DNA of 64,000 bases from Poindextera sp036494815 (GCA_036494815.1 DASXNV010000030.1:59340-123339); one strand, 5' to 3'. Numbered from the stretch's first letter, positions 8,063-16,906 are shown. A program made the numbers and translations. Notes: a model not told the origin generated them from the sequence alone.

Positions 8063-8992
8063 CTAGCTCAGTTTGATCTCGCGCAGGCGCTGCAGCAGAA
8101 AATCGCGGGCGGTGATCGGCGTAGGGTAGCGGTCGGGGCGATCCGGCGTGATGCACGACGACAGGGTCCGGATCAGATAGTCCGGCGCGAAGTGCAGGAA
8201 GAAAGGCGTGGAATAGCGGGAATAGCCCCGCCGCTCTGGCGCCGGATTGACCACCCGGTGCGAGGTCGACGGCAGGACGCCATTGGTCAGGCGCTGCAGC
8301 ATGTCACCGATATTGACCACCAGCGAGCCGGCCGGGGGATTGATCGCCAGCCAGCGGCCGTCGCGGTCTAAGACCTCCAGCCCAGCCTCTTCCGCGCCGA
8401 GAAGCAGGGTGATGGTGTTGATGTCCTCATGCGCTCCGGCGCGAACGCCGCCGGCCTGCGCCGGCACAGGCGGGTAGTGCAGCAGGCGCAGGATGCTGTC
8501 GCCGTCCTTGACCGTGGCGGCGAAGAAATCGTCGTCCAGCTTCAGGTAGCGGGCGATGGCGCGCAACAGACGCTGGCCGAGCGCTTCCAGGGCGTCGTAG
8601 AGCGCGGTGAGGTCGCGGCGGAAATCGGGGACCTCGGCGGGCCAGAGGTTTTCCCCGAACAGCGCGCCATAGGGATGGCCCTTAGGAAGCTCGCGCCCCA
8701 CGTGCCAGAATTCTTTCAGGTCGTAGTGGTCAGCGCCCTTGGCCGTCTCGACGCCGAAGGGAGTATAGCCCCGCTGGCCCGATCCGCCCGGCACCACATA
8801 GGCCCGCTTGACCGCCTCGGGCAGGGCGAAGAAGGCGCGCGTATCGACCAGGGCCCTGCCGATGGTCTCGCCGGGGATGTCGCAATCGGCCACCACGGCG
8901 AAACCGTAGCGCTCGAACGAGGCGCCGATGGCGTCGGCGAACGCGGCGAAATCGGTGTCGTAGGCCGACAGGGAGACAGGCGTGATGGACAA
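8063..8992 (-). CDS. Isopenicillin N synthase-like 2OG-Fe(II) oxygenase
   Basis: A 309-residue non-haem iron dioxygenase of the IPNS/gibberellin-oxidase superfamily. An N-terminal DIOX_N segment (GFAVVADCDIPGETI near 30-45) precedes the jelly-roll core. The iron ligands are visible as the HED motif in AGAHEDINTITLL (about residue 187) and His in LPSTSHRVVNP; the 2-oxoglutarate-binding RxS is in YSRYSTPFFLHF. Such proteins in proteobacteria are of unknown substrate. It is upstream of and codirectional with mtnP. Confidence 0.9.
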   Translation of the reverse strand: MSITPVSLSAYDTDFAAFADAIGASFERYGFAVVADCDIPGETIGRALVDTRAFFALPEAVKRAYVVPGGSGQRGYTPFGVETAKGADHYDLKEFWHVGRELPKGHPYGALFGENLWPAEVPDFRRDLTALYDALEALGQRLLRAIARYLKLDDDFFAATVKDGDSILRLLHYPPVPAQAGGVRAGAHEDINTITLLLGAEEAGLEVLDRDGRWLAINPPAGSLVVNIGDMLQRLTNGVLPSTSHRVVNPAPERRGYSRYSTPFFLHFAPDYLIRTLSSCITPDRPDRYPTPITARDFLLQRLREIKLS

Positions 8993-9175
8993 GACGAACC
9001 CGGGTGACGAACGGTGCGAGCAGGCTGGTTAGCGCACCTGCGCCCCGAACTGAAGATCGAACTGGCATCGCCGTTGAACCATAGGCCGCGTAAGGTGTTT
9101 CGCCTTCAGGTCCGGCGAAGTCACGCGGCGGATGCGCCGTCTCGTCGTCCTCGCTGAAAAAGAAGGAAGACGACC

Positions 9176-9613
9176 ATGCGATCTCTCTTGGTTTCGGCCG
9201 CGATGCTGGCGACCATCGCCGGCGCGGCCATGGCCCAGTCGACGGCGAGCGATCCCGCCGCTCAGACACAGCCAATCGGCCAGGCGCCGGCCGCCTCTGG
9301 TCCAGTCAATCCGGCCCCTTCCACCGCGCCTGATACTTCAAGCCAAGGTTCGATGGGTCAGGGTTCGATGGGTCAGGGCTCGATGAGCCAGGGTTCGATG
9401 GGAACAACCGCCCCCGCGCCCGGCGACACCACGACTGGCGCGACCACCGCGCCCAACGCTAACGCTGCGGCCGCCGACACCAGCGCCCAATCGGGCGCCC
9501 AGGCCGCCGCCCCGGCCAGCGCAGCAGAAGCAGCTCAGGCCTCTACCGACTATCCGGTGTGCAAGACCCGCGCGCAGGACCATTGCCGCGTGCGCAAGCA
9601 CGGCGCTCGCTAA
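9176..9613 (+). CDS. Secreted low-complexity repeat protein
   Basis: A 145-residue exported protein I do not recognise. Residues 1-20 are a clear signal peptide ending AMA-Q. The mature part is Ala/Thr/Ser/Gln/Pro-rich, with four QGSM(G/S) pentapeptides at about residues 57-76 and no predicted fold. The C-terminus changes character: DYPVCKTRAQDHCRVRKHGAR is basic with two Cys eight residues apart, able to form a disulfide. AAGAAGG precedes the ATG. Possibly an envelope-associated protein; the disordered region may be a spacer. Confidence 0.7.
   Translation: MRSLLVSAAMLATIAGAAMAQSTASDPAAQTQPIGQAPAASGPVNPAPSTAPDTSSQGSMGQGSMGQGSMSQGSMGTTAPAPGDTTTGATTAPNANAAAADTSAQSGAQAAAPASAAEAAQASTDYPVCKTRAQDHCRVRKHGAR
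9344..9403 (+). repeat. Four 15-bp in-frame tandem repeats
   Basis: Four consecutive 15-base units of the form CARGGYTCGATGRGY encode QGSM(G/S). Units start at 9344, 9359, 9374 and 9389. A length-variable tract of this kind can gain or lose units by slippage without a frame change. Confidence 0.85.
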
Positions 9614-11037
9614 GCTAAGGCCCAGGCCGAGCCCGCGACGCGGATCGCCTCGATCTTGGCCTCGAACGCAGTCCAGTCGTCGTGATCCGCGATCGGCGCC
9701 CACAGGGCTTCGATCGCGTCGTAAAGCAGCTCTTCCGGATCGGGGCGGCCAAAATAGGCCTGGGCGAGACGTTCCGGCCGTTCGGCCTCGAACCCCGCCA
9801 GCTGGCGGCGAAACTCCGTAAAGGCCTCGTCGGCATAGAGAGCCGCGCGCGGACCGGCCAGCGCGCGGCTTTCTGAAACCTGCCCGCCGAACCAATCGAA
9901 AAAGAACGGCTCCCAACGCAGCGCCTCGCCGCCCGAGGCCAGGGCGCGAAAAGCGGTGTTGACCAGGTCCACATCCTCCTCCGCCGAGCGGCTCTTGAGC
10001 CCCAGGCGGTTCAGCATGGCCTCGGCCAATTGCCGGCGGTAGGCGGCGGAAAAGCCCTGCAGCGCCTCGACTAGCGCCTGGCGCTCAGCGACCAGAGACA
10101 GGCAGGCGGCCAGCTGCTGCAGGTTCCAGAACACCGCCTCGGGCTGGCGGCCGAAACTGTAGAGCCCGGTCTGGTCGAAATAGGCGGCGACGAAATTGGG
10201 GTCGTTGCGTGGGAGGAACCGAAAGGGGCCGTAGTCGAAGCTCTCGCCGGTGATATTGAGATTGTCGGTGTTCAGCACCCCATGCACGAACCCGGCGGCC
10301 ATCCAGCGCGCCACAAGATGGGCGGATGAAGCGATCGCCGCCCGCAGCAGCCCGACGGCGCGGGCGCCGCCCTCCACGGCCAGCAGCTCTGGGTAGTAGG
10401 CCTGGGCTGAATGATCGACCAGGCGCTGGATGTTGTCAGCCCGGTCCTCGAAGGCGTGGCGCTGGAAGGTCCCGAACCGCACGTGGCTGTACGACAGCCG
10501 GGTCAGCACCGCCGAGCGCGTGGGGCTGGGCTCGTCGCCGCGCTGCAGATCCTCGCCGGTCTCGATCAGCGAAAGGGCCCTGCTGGTGGGCACGCCTAGA
10601 GCCTGCAGCATCTCGGCCGCCAGCACCTCGCGCACCCCGCCCTTCAAGGTCAGCCGTCCGTCGCCGCCACGCGACCAAGGCGTGCGGCCTGAGCCCTTGG
10701 CGGCCAGGTCCAACAGCCGCCCGGATCGCGCCTCCCGTAGTTGGGCGAACAGGAACCCACGCCCGTCGCCCAGGTCGGGATTGTAGGAACGGAACTGGTG
10801 GCCGTGATAGCGCATGGCGAGCGGCTGGGGCTGGTTGTCCAGCAGTGGCTCGAAGCGCGCAAAATGGGCCAGCCATTCTGCGTCGGTCAATTCGCCAAGG
10901 CCGATAGTGGCCGCCGCCCGGTCATTGCGAAAACGCAGGTCGGCGCGGGGGAAATCCGCCGGCTCGACCGGGTCTGCGAATTCCTCGCCCAGGCGCATGA
11001 ACTGGGGATCGGGACGGTAGGCGCTGGAGATGGGCAT
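9610..11037 (-). CDS. selO: Protein adenylyltransferase SelO (YdiU family)
   Basis: Pseudokinase-fold enzyme that transfers AMP to Ser/Thr/Tyr of proteins. The 475-residue frame shows the SelO blocks YHGHQFRSYNPDLGDGRGFL, the Lys-containing AAKGSGRTPWSRGGDGRLTL, EMLQALGVPTSRALSLIETG, and the metal/catalytic FVHGVLNTDNLNITG plus SFDYGPFRFL. I chose ATG 11037 (MPISSAYRPD) over 11076 by fit to the family. The C-terminus stops at GSAWALA and lacks the Cys/Sec-Ser-Ser tail of many SelO proteins. Tail-to-tail overlap of four bases with the secreted repeat protein. Confidence 0.92.
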   Translation of the reverse strand: MPISSAYRPDPQFMRLGEEFADPVEPADFPRADLRFRNDRAAATIGLGELTDAEWLAHFARFEPLLDNQPQPLAMRYHGHQFRSYNPDLGDGRGFLFAQLREARSGRLLDLAAKGSGRTPWSRGGDGRLTLKGGVREVLAAEMLQALGVPTSRALSLIETGEDLQRGDEPSPTRSAVLTRLSYSHVRFGTFQRHAFEDRADNIQRLVDHSAQAYYPELLAVEGGARAVGLLRAAIASSAHLVARWMAAGFVHGVLNTDNLNITGESFDYGPFRFLPRNDPNFVAAYFDQTGLYSFGRQPEAVFWNLQQLAACLSLVAERQALVEALQGFSAAYRRQLAEAMLNRLGLKSRSAEEDVDLVNTAFRALASGGEALRWEPFFFDWFGGQVSESRALAGPRAALYADEAFTEFRRQLAGFEAERPERLAQAYFGRPDPEELLYDAIEALWAPIADHDDWTAFEAKIEAIRVAGSAWALA

Positions 11038-11108
11038 AAGCGCCTGATGAGGCGTCGCACGCGCCTTGGCAAGCACCGACCGGAAGGCGTTTGTCCTGGG
11101 GCCGACCC

Positions 11109-12350
11109 ATGCTAACCGCTGGAGGCGATCTGGACCTCAAGCGAGTCCCCTTGGCCCTGCGTCCGACCCTGGAATTTCTGAAGACCGAGGCCGGTGGCGG
11201 CGCGGCCTTGGCCCTGGCTGCGGTGGTTGGCTTCGTCCTGGCCAATTCGCCCTGGGCGCATGCCTATTTCAACCTCATCGACGCCGATTTCACCATCCAG
11301 CTTGGCGGCTTTTCCGAGACCCTGACCATCCAGGCCTGGATCAAGGACGGCTTGATGGCCGTGTTCTTTTTCGTCGTCGGCCTGGAGATCAAGCAGGAGG
11401 TGCTGAAGGGCGAGCTTTCCAGCCCGCGCAAACTGGCCCTGCCGGTGGCCGCGGCGGCGGGCGGAATGCTGGTCCCGTCCCTGTTCTATCTGGCCTTCAA
11501 CCTGGGTCCCGGCGGCGCGCCTCACGGTTGGCCGATCCCCACCGCCACCGACATCGCCTTCGCCCTCGCCGCCCTGGCCTTGGTGGGCAAGGGCCTGCCG
11601 CAATCCTTGCGCATCTTTCTGCTGGCCATGGCTATCGCCGACGACCTGGGAGCCGTGGCCCTGATCGCGGCCCTGTTCACCAGCCAGATCCATACCTGGC
11701 CCCTGGCCGGCGCCGGGGTGACCCTGATCGGCCTGGTGGCGCTGTCGGAGTGGAAGGATGCGCCCTTCCTGCTACGCGCGGTGGGGTTCCTGGTCTTGGG
11801 GGCTTTCACCCTCAAATCGGGGGTCAACACGTCGCTGGCCGGCGTGGCGGCGGCGCTGACCGTGCCCATCGGCCCGCGTCGGCCCGGTCAAGAGGCGGTG
11901 CTGGAGCACTTCATGCGCAGCCTGCATCCCTACGTGGCCTACGGTATCCTGCCCTTGTTCGCCCTGACCACCGCCGGCGTATCCCTGGCCCGGGTCACCC
12001 CGAGCGACATGCTGGGCCCCGTTCCCCTGGGCATCGCCGCCGCCCTGTTGCTGGGAAAACAAGCCGGGGTGATGGCCGCGGTGTGGATCGCCATCCGCAG
12101 CGGCCTGGCGCGCCGGCCCACCGGGGCGACCTGGATGGAGCTCTATGGCGTCGCCGTGCTGTGCGGCGTGGGCTTTACGCTCAGCCTGTTCCTGGCCGCC
12201 CTGGCTTTTCCGGGTGACGGCTCCAGAGGCTCCGCGGCGACCCTGGGCGTGGTGGCCGGATCCTTGCTGTCGGCGGGTCTGGGCGCCCTCGTGCTGGCCA
12301 TCGCCGCAGAGCGTCGTCGGCGGTTGCGGGTAGAGGATGAGGAGGGCTAG
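11109..12350 (+). CDS. nhaA: Na+/H+ antiporter NhaA
   Basis: Inner-membrane antiporter exchanging cytoplasmic Na+ for periplasmic protons. The 413 residues have about twelve hydrophobic segments and the NhaA blocks: FFFVVGLEIKQEVLKGELS, the discontinuous-helix GWPIPTATDIAFALAALALVG, and AIADDLGAVALIA with the paired Asp residues used for ion binding (DD). The C-terminal GVGFTLSLFLAALAF is also typical. Starts at ATG 11109; a TTG 18 bases upstream is an alternative. Confidence 0.95.
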   Translation: MLTAGGDLDLKRVPLALRPTLEFLKTEAGGGAALALAAVVGFVLANSPWAHAYFNLIDADFTIQLGGFSETLTIQAWIKDGLMAVFFFVVGLEIKQEVLKGELSSPRKLALPVAAAAGGMLVPSLFYLAFNLGPGGAPHGWPIPTATDIAFALAALALVGKGLPQSLRIFLLAMAIADDLGAVALIAALFTSQIHTWPLAGAGVTLIGLVALSEWKDAPFLLRAVGFLVLGAFTLKSGVNTSLAGVAAALTVPIGPRRPGQEAVLEHFMRSLHPYVAYGILPLFALTTAGVSLARVTPSDMLGPVPLGIAAALLLGKQAGVMAAVWIAIRSGLARRPTGATWMELYGVAVLCGVGFTLSLFLAALAFPGDGSRGSAATLGVVAGSLLSAGLGALVLAIAAERRRRLRVEDEEG

Positions 12351-12354
12351 GGGC

Positions 12355-13278
12355 TTAAGAAAGCCCCGCCTTCAAGATCGCGGCCGTCTGCTCGATCACG
12401 GGGGGCACCGCGGACGAGACCCCGGCCATATTGTAGAAGCCGTGGATGAAGTGGGCGTATTCGCGGTGTTCCACGGCGACCCCGGCCGCCTTCAATTTCT
12501 CGGCATAGGCCCGGCCTTCGTCCTTCAAGGGGTCGAAGCCGGCGGTGGCGACAAAGGCCGGCGGCAACCCCGCCAGGGACGGGTGCAACAGCACGCTGGC
12601 CTGGGGATGAGCCGCATCGCCATCGCCGAACAGGCAGGCGGTGAACCAGTCCATGCCCTTCTTGGTCAGGAAATAGCCGTCGGCCAGCTTGCGCATGGAC
12701 TCGGTCTCGCCGGTGAACTGGACCACCGGATAGAGCAGCAGTTGGAAGACCAGCTTGTAGCGGCCCTGGTCGCGCAGGGTGATAGCAGTGGAAGCGGCCA
12801 GGTTGCCCCCGGCCGAATCCCCGCCCACCGCCACATGGGCGGGGTCGAAGCCGATTTCGGCGGCGTGTTCGAACACCCAGTTGGCGGCGCAGGCGGCGTC
12901 CTCATGGGCGGCCGGGAACTTGGCCTCCGGGGCCAGGCGATAGTCCACCGCCAGGATGCGCACGCCCGAGGCCTGGGCCAGCCGCCGACAGAGGCCGTCG
13001 TGGGTCTCCAGGTCGCCGATCACAAAACCGCCGCCGTGATAGAAGATCAGGCCCGGCCCCGACGCCGGCGCTCCCTTAGGCGTATAGAGCCGCGCGCCGA
13101 TCGGTCCGGCGCCCCCGGCGACCTGCAGATCGCGCACCTGGCCATCGAAGATCACCTCGCCATCGGTGCGCAGGCTGCGGTAGATGGCCCGACCCACATC
13201 GACCGGCAGGGTCTCCAATGAGGGCGTCGCCGCGGCGCGAGCGGCGTCGAGCATGGCCTTGAACTGGGCGTCGAGCAT
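12355..13278 (-). CDS. Alpha/beta hydrolase, hormone-sensitive-lipase family
   Basis: A 307-residue carboxylesterase of family IV. The oxyanion motif is IFYHGGGFVIGDLE near residue 82 and the nucleophile elbow GGDSAGGNLAAS near residue 150; the acid is Asp in TAGFDPLKDEG and the base His in EYAHFIHGFYNM. The ATG at 13278 follows a GGGAGGGCC stretch and begins at the family N-terminus; the longer frame upstream would run over the terminator. It is convergent with nhaA, only four bases apart, and downstream of the aldehyde dehydrogenase gene. Natural ester unknown. Confidence 0.9.
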   Translation of the reverse strand: MLDAQFKAMLDAARAAATPSLETLPVDVGRAIYRSLRTDGEVIFDGQVRDLQVAGGAGPIGARLYTPKGAPASGPGLIFYHGGGFVIGDLETHDGLCRRLAQASGVRILAVDYRLAPEAKFPAAHEDAACAANWVFEHAAEIGFDPAHVAVGGDSAGGNLAASTAITLRDQGRYKLVFQLLLYPVVQFTGETESMRKLADGYFLTKKGMDWFTACLFGDGDAAHPQASVLLHPSLAGLPPAFVATAGFDPLKDEGRAYAEKLKAAGVAVEHREYAHFIHGFYNMAGVSSAVPPVIEQTAAILKAGLS

Positions 13279-13320
13279 CCACGGCCCTCCCGTCGCTTTT
13301 TTTTGGTGAGCAGATAAGGA

Positions 13321-13350
13321 AAGGGCCGGCGGATCGCTCCGCCGGCCCTT
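13321..13350 (-). terminator. Terminator after the aldehyde dehydrogenase gene
   Basis: A perfect 13-bp inverted repeat (AAGGGCCGGCGGA / TCCGCCGGCCCTT) with a four-base loop, eight bases past the aldehyde dehydrogenase stop on the minus strand. The T-run is weak (TCCTTA), so it could be partial and allow read-through into the esterase gene. Confidence 0.7.
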
Positions 13351-13358
13351 GGCCCTGA

Positions 13359-14795
13359 CTATTCGGCCGCCTGGACGCTGTAGCCCAGTACCGCCTTGGT
13401 TTCGAGGAACTCGGCGAAGGCGTGATCGCCCCATTCGCGGCCATTGCCCGACATCTTGTAACCGCCGAAGGGGGCCATCATGTCCCCGCCGGCGCCGTTG
13501 ATGCTGACCTGACCCGCGCGCAGCTGCGAAGCCACCGCCCGGATCTTGGCCTGATCGGTGCCCGAGATATAGGCGGCCAGGCCGTACTCGGTGTCGTTGC
13601 CGACCCGAACCGCCTCTTCCACCGTCTCATAGCCGAGGATCGCCACCACCGGGCCAAAGATCTCTTCCTTGGCGATGGTCATCTCGTTGTTGACGTTGGC
13701 GAACACGGTCGGCTTGACGAAATAGCCCTTGTCCAGGCCTTCCGGACGGCCGACGCCGCCGGTGACCAGGGTGGCGCCCTCGTCGATGCCCTTTTGGATC
13801 AGGGTCTGGATCTTGTTGAACTGGACCTCGGACACCACCGGACCCATTTGCGAATTGCCGTTCGGATCGCCGACGGTGATGCCTTCCGCCGTCGCCTTGG
13901 CGATGGCGATGGCCTCGTCCATCTTCTTGGACGGGACCAGCATGCGGGTCGGAGCGTTGCAGGACTGACCGGAGTTCTGCATCACGTGCATGACGCCGCC
14001 GCCGACCGCCTTCTTCATGTCGGCGTCTTCCAGGATGATGTTCGGGCTCTTGCCGCCCAGTTCCTGCGCCACGCGCTTGACGGTGGGGGCCGCGGCCTTG
14101 GCCACTTCGATGCCGGCGCGGGTCGAGCCGGTGAAGGAGACCATGTCGATTTCCGGGTGCGAACTGATCGCCGCGCCGACGATCGGCCCGTCGCCGTTGA
14201 CCATGTTGTAGACGCCGGCGGGAACGCCGGCGGCATGCAGGATCTCGGAGAAGATGTAGCCCGAGAACGGCGCCACTTCCGACGGTTTGATGACGATGGT
14301 GCAGCCGGTGGCCAGCGCCGGGGCGACCTTGCAGACGATCTGGTTGATCGGCCAGTTCCAGGGGGTGATGAAGCCGCAGACGCCGATCGGTTCCTTGACG
14401 ATCCGGGTGGGGCCGCGATCTTCCTCGAACTTGTAGGTCTTGAGAACCTCGATGGCGGTCTGCAGGTGGCCGATGCCGATGGCGGCCTGGGCGCGTTGCG
14501 ACAGCGAGGCGGGCGCGCCCATTTCCTCGGTGATGGCCTGGGCCAGGTCGCCGTAGCGCTTTTGATATTCAGCGATGATGCGCTGCAAGAGGTCCAGGCG
14601 CTCTTCGCGGCTGACCAGAGACCAGGTGGCGAAGGCCTTGCGGGCGGCCTTGGCGGCCTTGTCCACATCCGCGGCCGAACCCATGGAGATATGGCCGGCG
14701 ACGCCCTCGGTGGCGGGATTGATCACGTCGAGGGACTTGGGGGTGACCGGATCAACCCATTGTCCGTCGATATAGAACTTCATGTACTCGCGCAT
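13359..14795 (-). CDS. NAD(P)+-dependent aldehyde dehydrogenase
   Basis: A 478-residue ALDH-superfamily enzyme oxidising aldehydes to acids. Cofactor blocks are GFITPWNWPINQIVCKVAPA and IVIKPSEVAP; the glycine turn is SFTGSTRAG; the catalytic Glu lies in AQELGGKSPNI and the nucleophilic Cys in NSGQSCNAPTRML (about residue 286); the C-terminal PFGGYKMSGNGREWGDHAFA is typical. GAGGAGG seven bases before ATG 14795 fixes the start. Substrate not determinable; the subgroup often acts on aliphatic or medium-chain aldehydes. Confidence 0.93.
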   Translation of the reverse strand: MREYMKFYIDGQWVDPVTPKSLDVINPATEGVAGHISMGSAADVDKAAKAARKAFATWSLVSREERLDLLQRIIAEYQKRYGDLAQAITEEMGAPASLSQRAQAAIGIGHLQTAIEVLKTYKFEEDRGPTRIVKEPIGVCGFITPWNWPINQIVCKVAPALATGCTIVIKPSEVAPFSGYIFSEILHAAGVPAGVYNMVNGDGPIVGAAISSHPEIDMVSFTGSTRAGIEVAKAAAPTVKRVAQELGGKSPNIILEDADMKKAVGGGVMHVMQNSGQSCNAPTRMLVPSKKMDEAIAIAKATAEGITVGDPNGNSQMGPVVSEVQFNKIQTLIQKGIDEGATLVTGGVGRPEGLDKGYFVKPTVFANVNNEMTIAKEEIFGPVVAILGYETVEEAVRVGNDTEYGLAAYISGTDQAKIRAVASQLRAGQVSINGAGGDMMAPFGGYKMSGNGREWGDHAFAEFLETKAVLGYSVQAAE

Positions 14796-14924
14796 CGCGT
14801 CCTCCTCGAACTTTCCACCGGGGCCCCCGCCCCCGAGGGGAATGGGCCTTCTTCCGGGCCAATATGAGTGATCGGCGTTCACGGGAAAAGGGGGGCCTTA
14901 CGCTTTAAGGCCTTGAGGGCGGCC

Positions 14925-15410
14925 TCACCATCGCAAATCGACCTCGGTTCCCTGCAACACCTCGGCGATACGGCGAAGGGTGGAGGCGGTGGTCTCTTCC
15001 GGCAGGGCGTCCAGGGCGAACCAGCCCAGCGCCTTGATCTCGCCGCGCGAGGTCGCCGGACAGGGCCGCCAATGGTCGATGCGATAGAGCAGCACGTGGT
15101 CGCCGCGGAACCGGCCTTGGTTGGCGTGGATGGAGACCAGTCGCGGCGGGGCCGTGATCTCGACCCCGGCCTCCTCCACCAGCTCGCGCGCCAGGGACTC
15201 TTCGGTGGTCTCGCCATGCTCGACCCCGCCGCCGGGCATGTACCAGCCGGGCATATAGGTGTGCTCGATCAGCAGCACCCGCCCCTCGGCGTCGGTGACC
15301 AGGCCGCGCACCCCAAGCGTCATGCCGCGGGTGTGGCGGGCGTGGGCGTGGAACAGGGGGCGGATCAGCGGCTGCAGCAGGCTGCGCAAAGACAAGCGTG
15401 GGGCGGGCAT
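14925..15410 (-). CDS. Nudix hydrolase
   Basis: A 161-residue Nudix enzyme with a fully consensus box, GGVEHGETTEESLARELVEE followed by AGV, at about residues 62-84. The N-terminal arginine-rich LRSLLQPLIRPLFHAHARH helix precedes the beta-grasp core. The architecture resembles MutT/ADP-sugar pyrophosphatase-like proteins; the substrate is not evident. It stands alone, divergent from the small membrane peptide gene at 15514. Confidence 0.88.
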   Translation of the reverse strand: MPAPRLSLRSLLQPLIRPLFHAHARHTRGMTLGVRGLVTDAEGRVLLIEHTYMPGWYMPGGGVEHGETTEESLARELVEEAGVEITAPPRLVSIHANQGRFRGDHVLLYRIDHWRPCPATSRGEIKALGWFALDALPEETTASTLRRIAEVLQGTEVDLRW

Positions 15411-15513
15411 AGGCCCAGGCTACAGGAGCTCGGCCTTGCGGTCAGCCGCCCGTCTCGCTAAAGCCCAACTCATCGCTTTCAGAAGTCATCCTTTTCAGAT
15501 CAGGGGCCCCGCC

Positions 15514-15594
15514 ATGCTCGCCATCGGTATGATCGCCGCTTTCATCCTCGTCATATTGGGCTTGAACTTCCTCGAGTTCGGCCGCGGCGATTGA
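15514..15594 (+). CDS. 26-residue single-span membrane peptide
   Basis: A very short frame MLAIGMIAAFILVILGLNFL ending EFGRGD, consisting of one hydrophobic helix and a charged C-terminal tail. It lies 17 bases upstream of the GTG of the SDR gene, in the same direction, with a fair GGGG stretch ahead. The pattern hydrophobic helix-N-FLEFGR-D looks like a real micro-protein rather than chance because the helix is uninterrupted and the tail is polar, and I recall similar small frames in related genomes, but that needs a comparison. Function unknown. Confidence 0.5.
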   Translation: MLAIGMIAAFILVILGLNFLEFGRGD

Positions 15595-15611
15595 TCTAGG
15601 CGGACCGCGCC

Positions 15612-16364
15612 GTGACCACCTCACGCGGCGTCGCCCTGATCACCGGCGCGCCGCGCCGGATCGGCCGGGTTCTGGCCCTGGCGGCGGCCGAGGCCGGCTA
15701 TGACGTCGCCGTGCACGCCCGGGCCTTGGATGAAGACGCCCGCTCGCTGGCCGATGCGGTCGATAGCCTTGGTCGTCACAGCGTACTGATGCAGGCCGAT
15801 CTGGCCGATCCGCACGCGCCGACCGACCTGATCGCCTGGGCGCAGGACGCTCTGGGGCCGCTGACCCTGCTGGTCAATAACGCCTCGCTGTTCGAGGACG
15901 ACCGCATCGACAGCCTGACCGCGGAGTCCTGGTCGGCGCACATGAACACCAATCTGCGCACACCGATCTTCCTGGCCCAGGCCTTCGCCGCCCAGGCGCC
16001 GGCCGGTTCTCTGATCGTCAATATCCTCGACCAGCGCGTGCTGCGCCCGACGCCGCAGTTCTTCAGCTACGCCCTCAGCAAGGCGGCCCTGTGGGAAGCC
16101 ACGCGGATGATGGCCCAGGGCCTGGCGCCGCGCGTGCGGGTCAACGGCATCGGCCCCGGCCCCACGCTGCCCTCGATCCACCAGAGCGCGGCCGAGTTCG
16201 CCGCCGAGGCCGCCAATATCCCACTGCAGCGCCGCGCCACCCCGGACGAGATCGCCCAGGCCCTGCGCTATCTGATTGACGCAAGGTCCGTCACGGGCCA
16301 GATGATCGCCGTCGATGGCGGCCAGCACCTGGGCTGGCGCACGCCGGACATCCTTGCCCCTTAG
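15612..16364 (+). CDS. Short-chain dehydrogenase, pteridine-reductase-like
   Basis: A 250-residue Rossmann enzyme of the SDR family. The cofactor motif is ALITGAPRRIGRVLA, in which the TGAxRRIG form is typical of pteridine reductases (PTR1/FolM) rather than the TGxxxGIG of other SDRs. NNAS marks strand 4, and the catalytic pair is YALSK at about residue 155; the usual Ser is replaced in the NILDQRV segment, again as in this subgroup. GTG start. The adjacent folB supports a role in reducing dihydropterins or dihydrofolate. Confidence 0.85.
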   Translation: MTTSRGVALITGAPRRIGRVLALAAAEAGYDVAVHARALDEDARSLADAVDSLGRHSVLMQADLADPHAPTDLIAWAQDALGPLTLLVNNASLFEDDRIDSLTAESWSAHMNTNLRTPIFLAQAFAAQAPAGSLIVNILDQRVLRPTPQFFSYALSKAALWEATRMMAQGLAPRVRVNGIGPGPTLPSIHQSAAEFAAEAANIPLQRRATPDEIAQALRYLIDARSVTGQMIAVDGGQHLGWRTPDILAP

Positions 16365-16378
16365 ACTCCGGTGAGCCT

Positions 16379-16783
16379 GTGACCGCAGCCCTGCCCTTTC
16401 CGGCTCCCGCCGCCTCGTCCGCACCGCGCCTGGCGCGGCTGCGGGTGTTCGTGCGCGAGCTGCGTATCGAGGCCGAAATCGGCATCTACGCCCACGAGCA
16501 CGGCCGCAAGCAGCCTTTGGTGATCGACGTGGAGCTGGAGATCGCCGCGGCGTCCTGCGAGCACATCGCCGACACCTTGAACTACGAACTGGTGGTCACC
16601 CGCGCGCAGCAGATCGCCGACGCCGGCCACCTGAAACTGATCGAGACCTTCGCCGAACGCCTGGCCCAGGCCTGTCTGGAGGACGAGCGCGTAACCCAGG
16701 TGCGGGTGCGCGTGGAAAAGCCCGAAGCCCTGGCGCCCAGGGCCGCCGCGGCTGGGGTAGAGATCGTTCTGGACCGGTCTTAA
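16379..16783 (+). CDS. folB: Dihydroneopterin aldolase
   Basis: Folate pathway enzyme cleaving 7,8-dihydroneopterin to 6-hydroxymethyl-dihydropterin and glycolaldehyde. The 134 residues carry the tunnelling-fold blocks VRELRIEAEIGIYAHEHGRK (substrate-binding Glu near the N-terminus), LVIDVELEIA, DTLNYELVV and HLKLIETFAERLAQACL, ending in VRVRVEKPEAL. The N-terminal 17 residues are Pro/Ala-rich and lie outside the fold. GTG start, 15 bases after the SDR stop, so the two are operonic. Confidence 0.92.
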   Translation: MTAALPFPAPAASSAPRLARLRVFVRELRIEAEIGIYAHEHGRKQPLVIDVELEIAAASCEHIADTLNYELVVTRAQQIADAGHLKLIETFAERLAQACLEDERVTQVRVRVEKPEALAPRAAAAGVEIVLDRS

Positions 16784-16906
16784 AAGCCGCACTGGGTTAC
16801 AGCGGATTCACTTGTGTCGGATGCGGGTCGTGCGCATCTAATTTCAGGCCATCAGGTTCGCCCGAGTCGTCAGCGGCTACAGCGCACATGGCCTGGGAGC
16901 GCCGCC

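Noticed and set aside
13422..14867. 481-codon open frame on the plus strand
   Set aside because: It is the exact antisense of the aldehyde dehydrogenase gene, with His/Asp/Gly/Arg-rich composition and no family motif: a GC-codon shadow.
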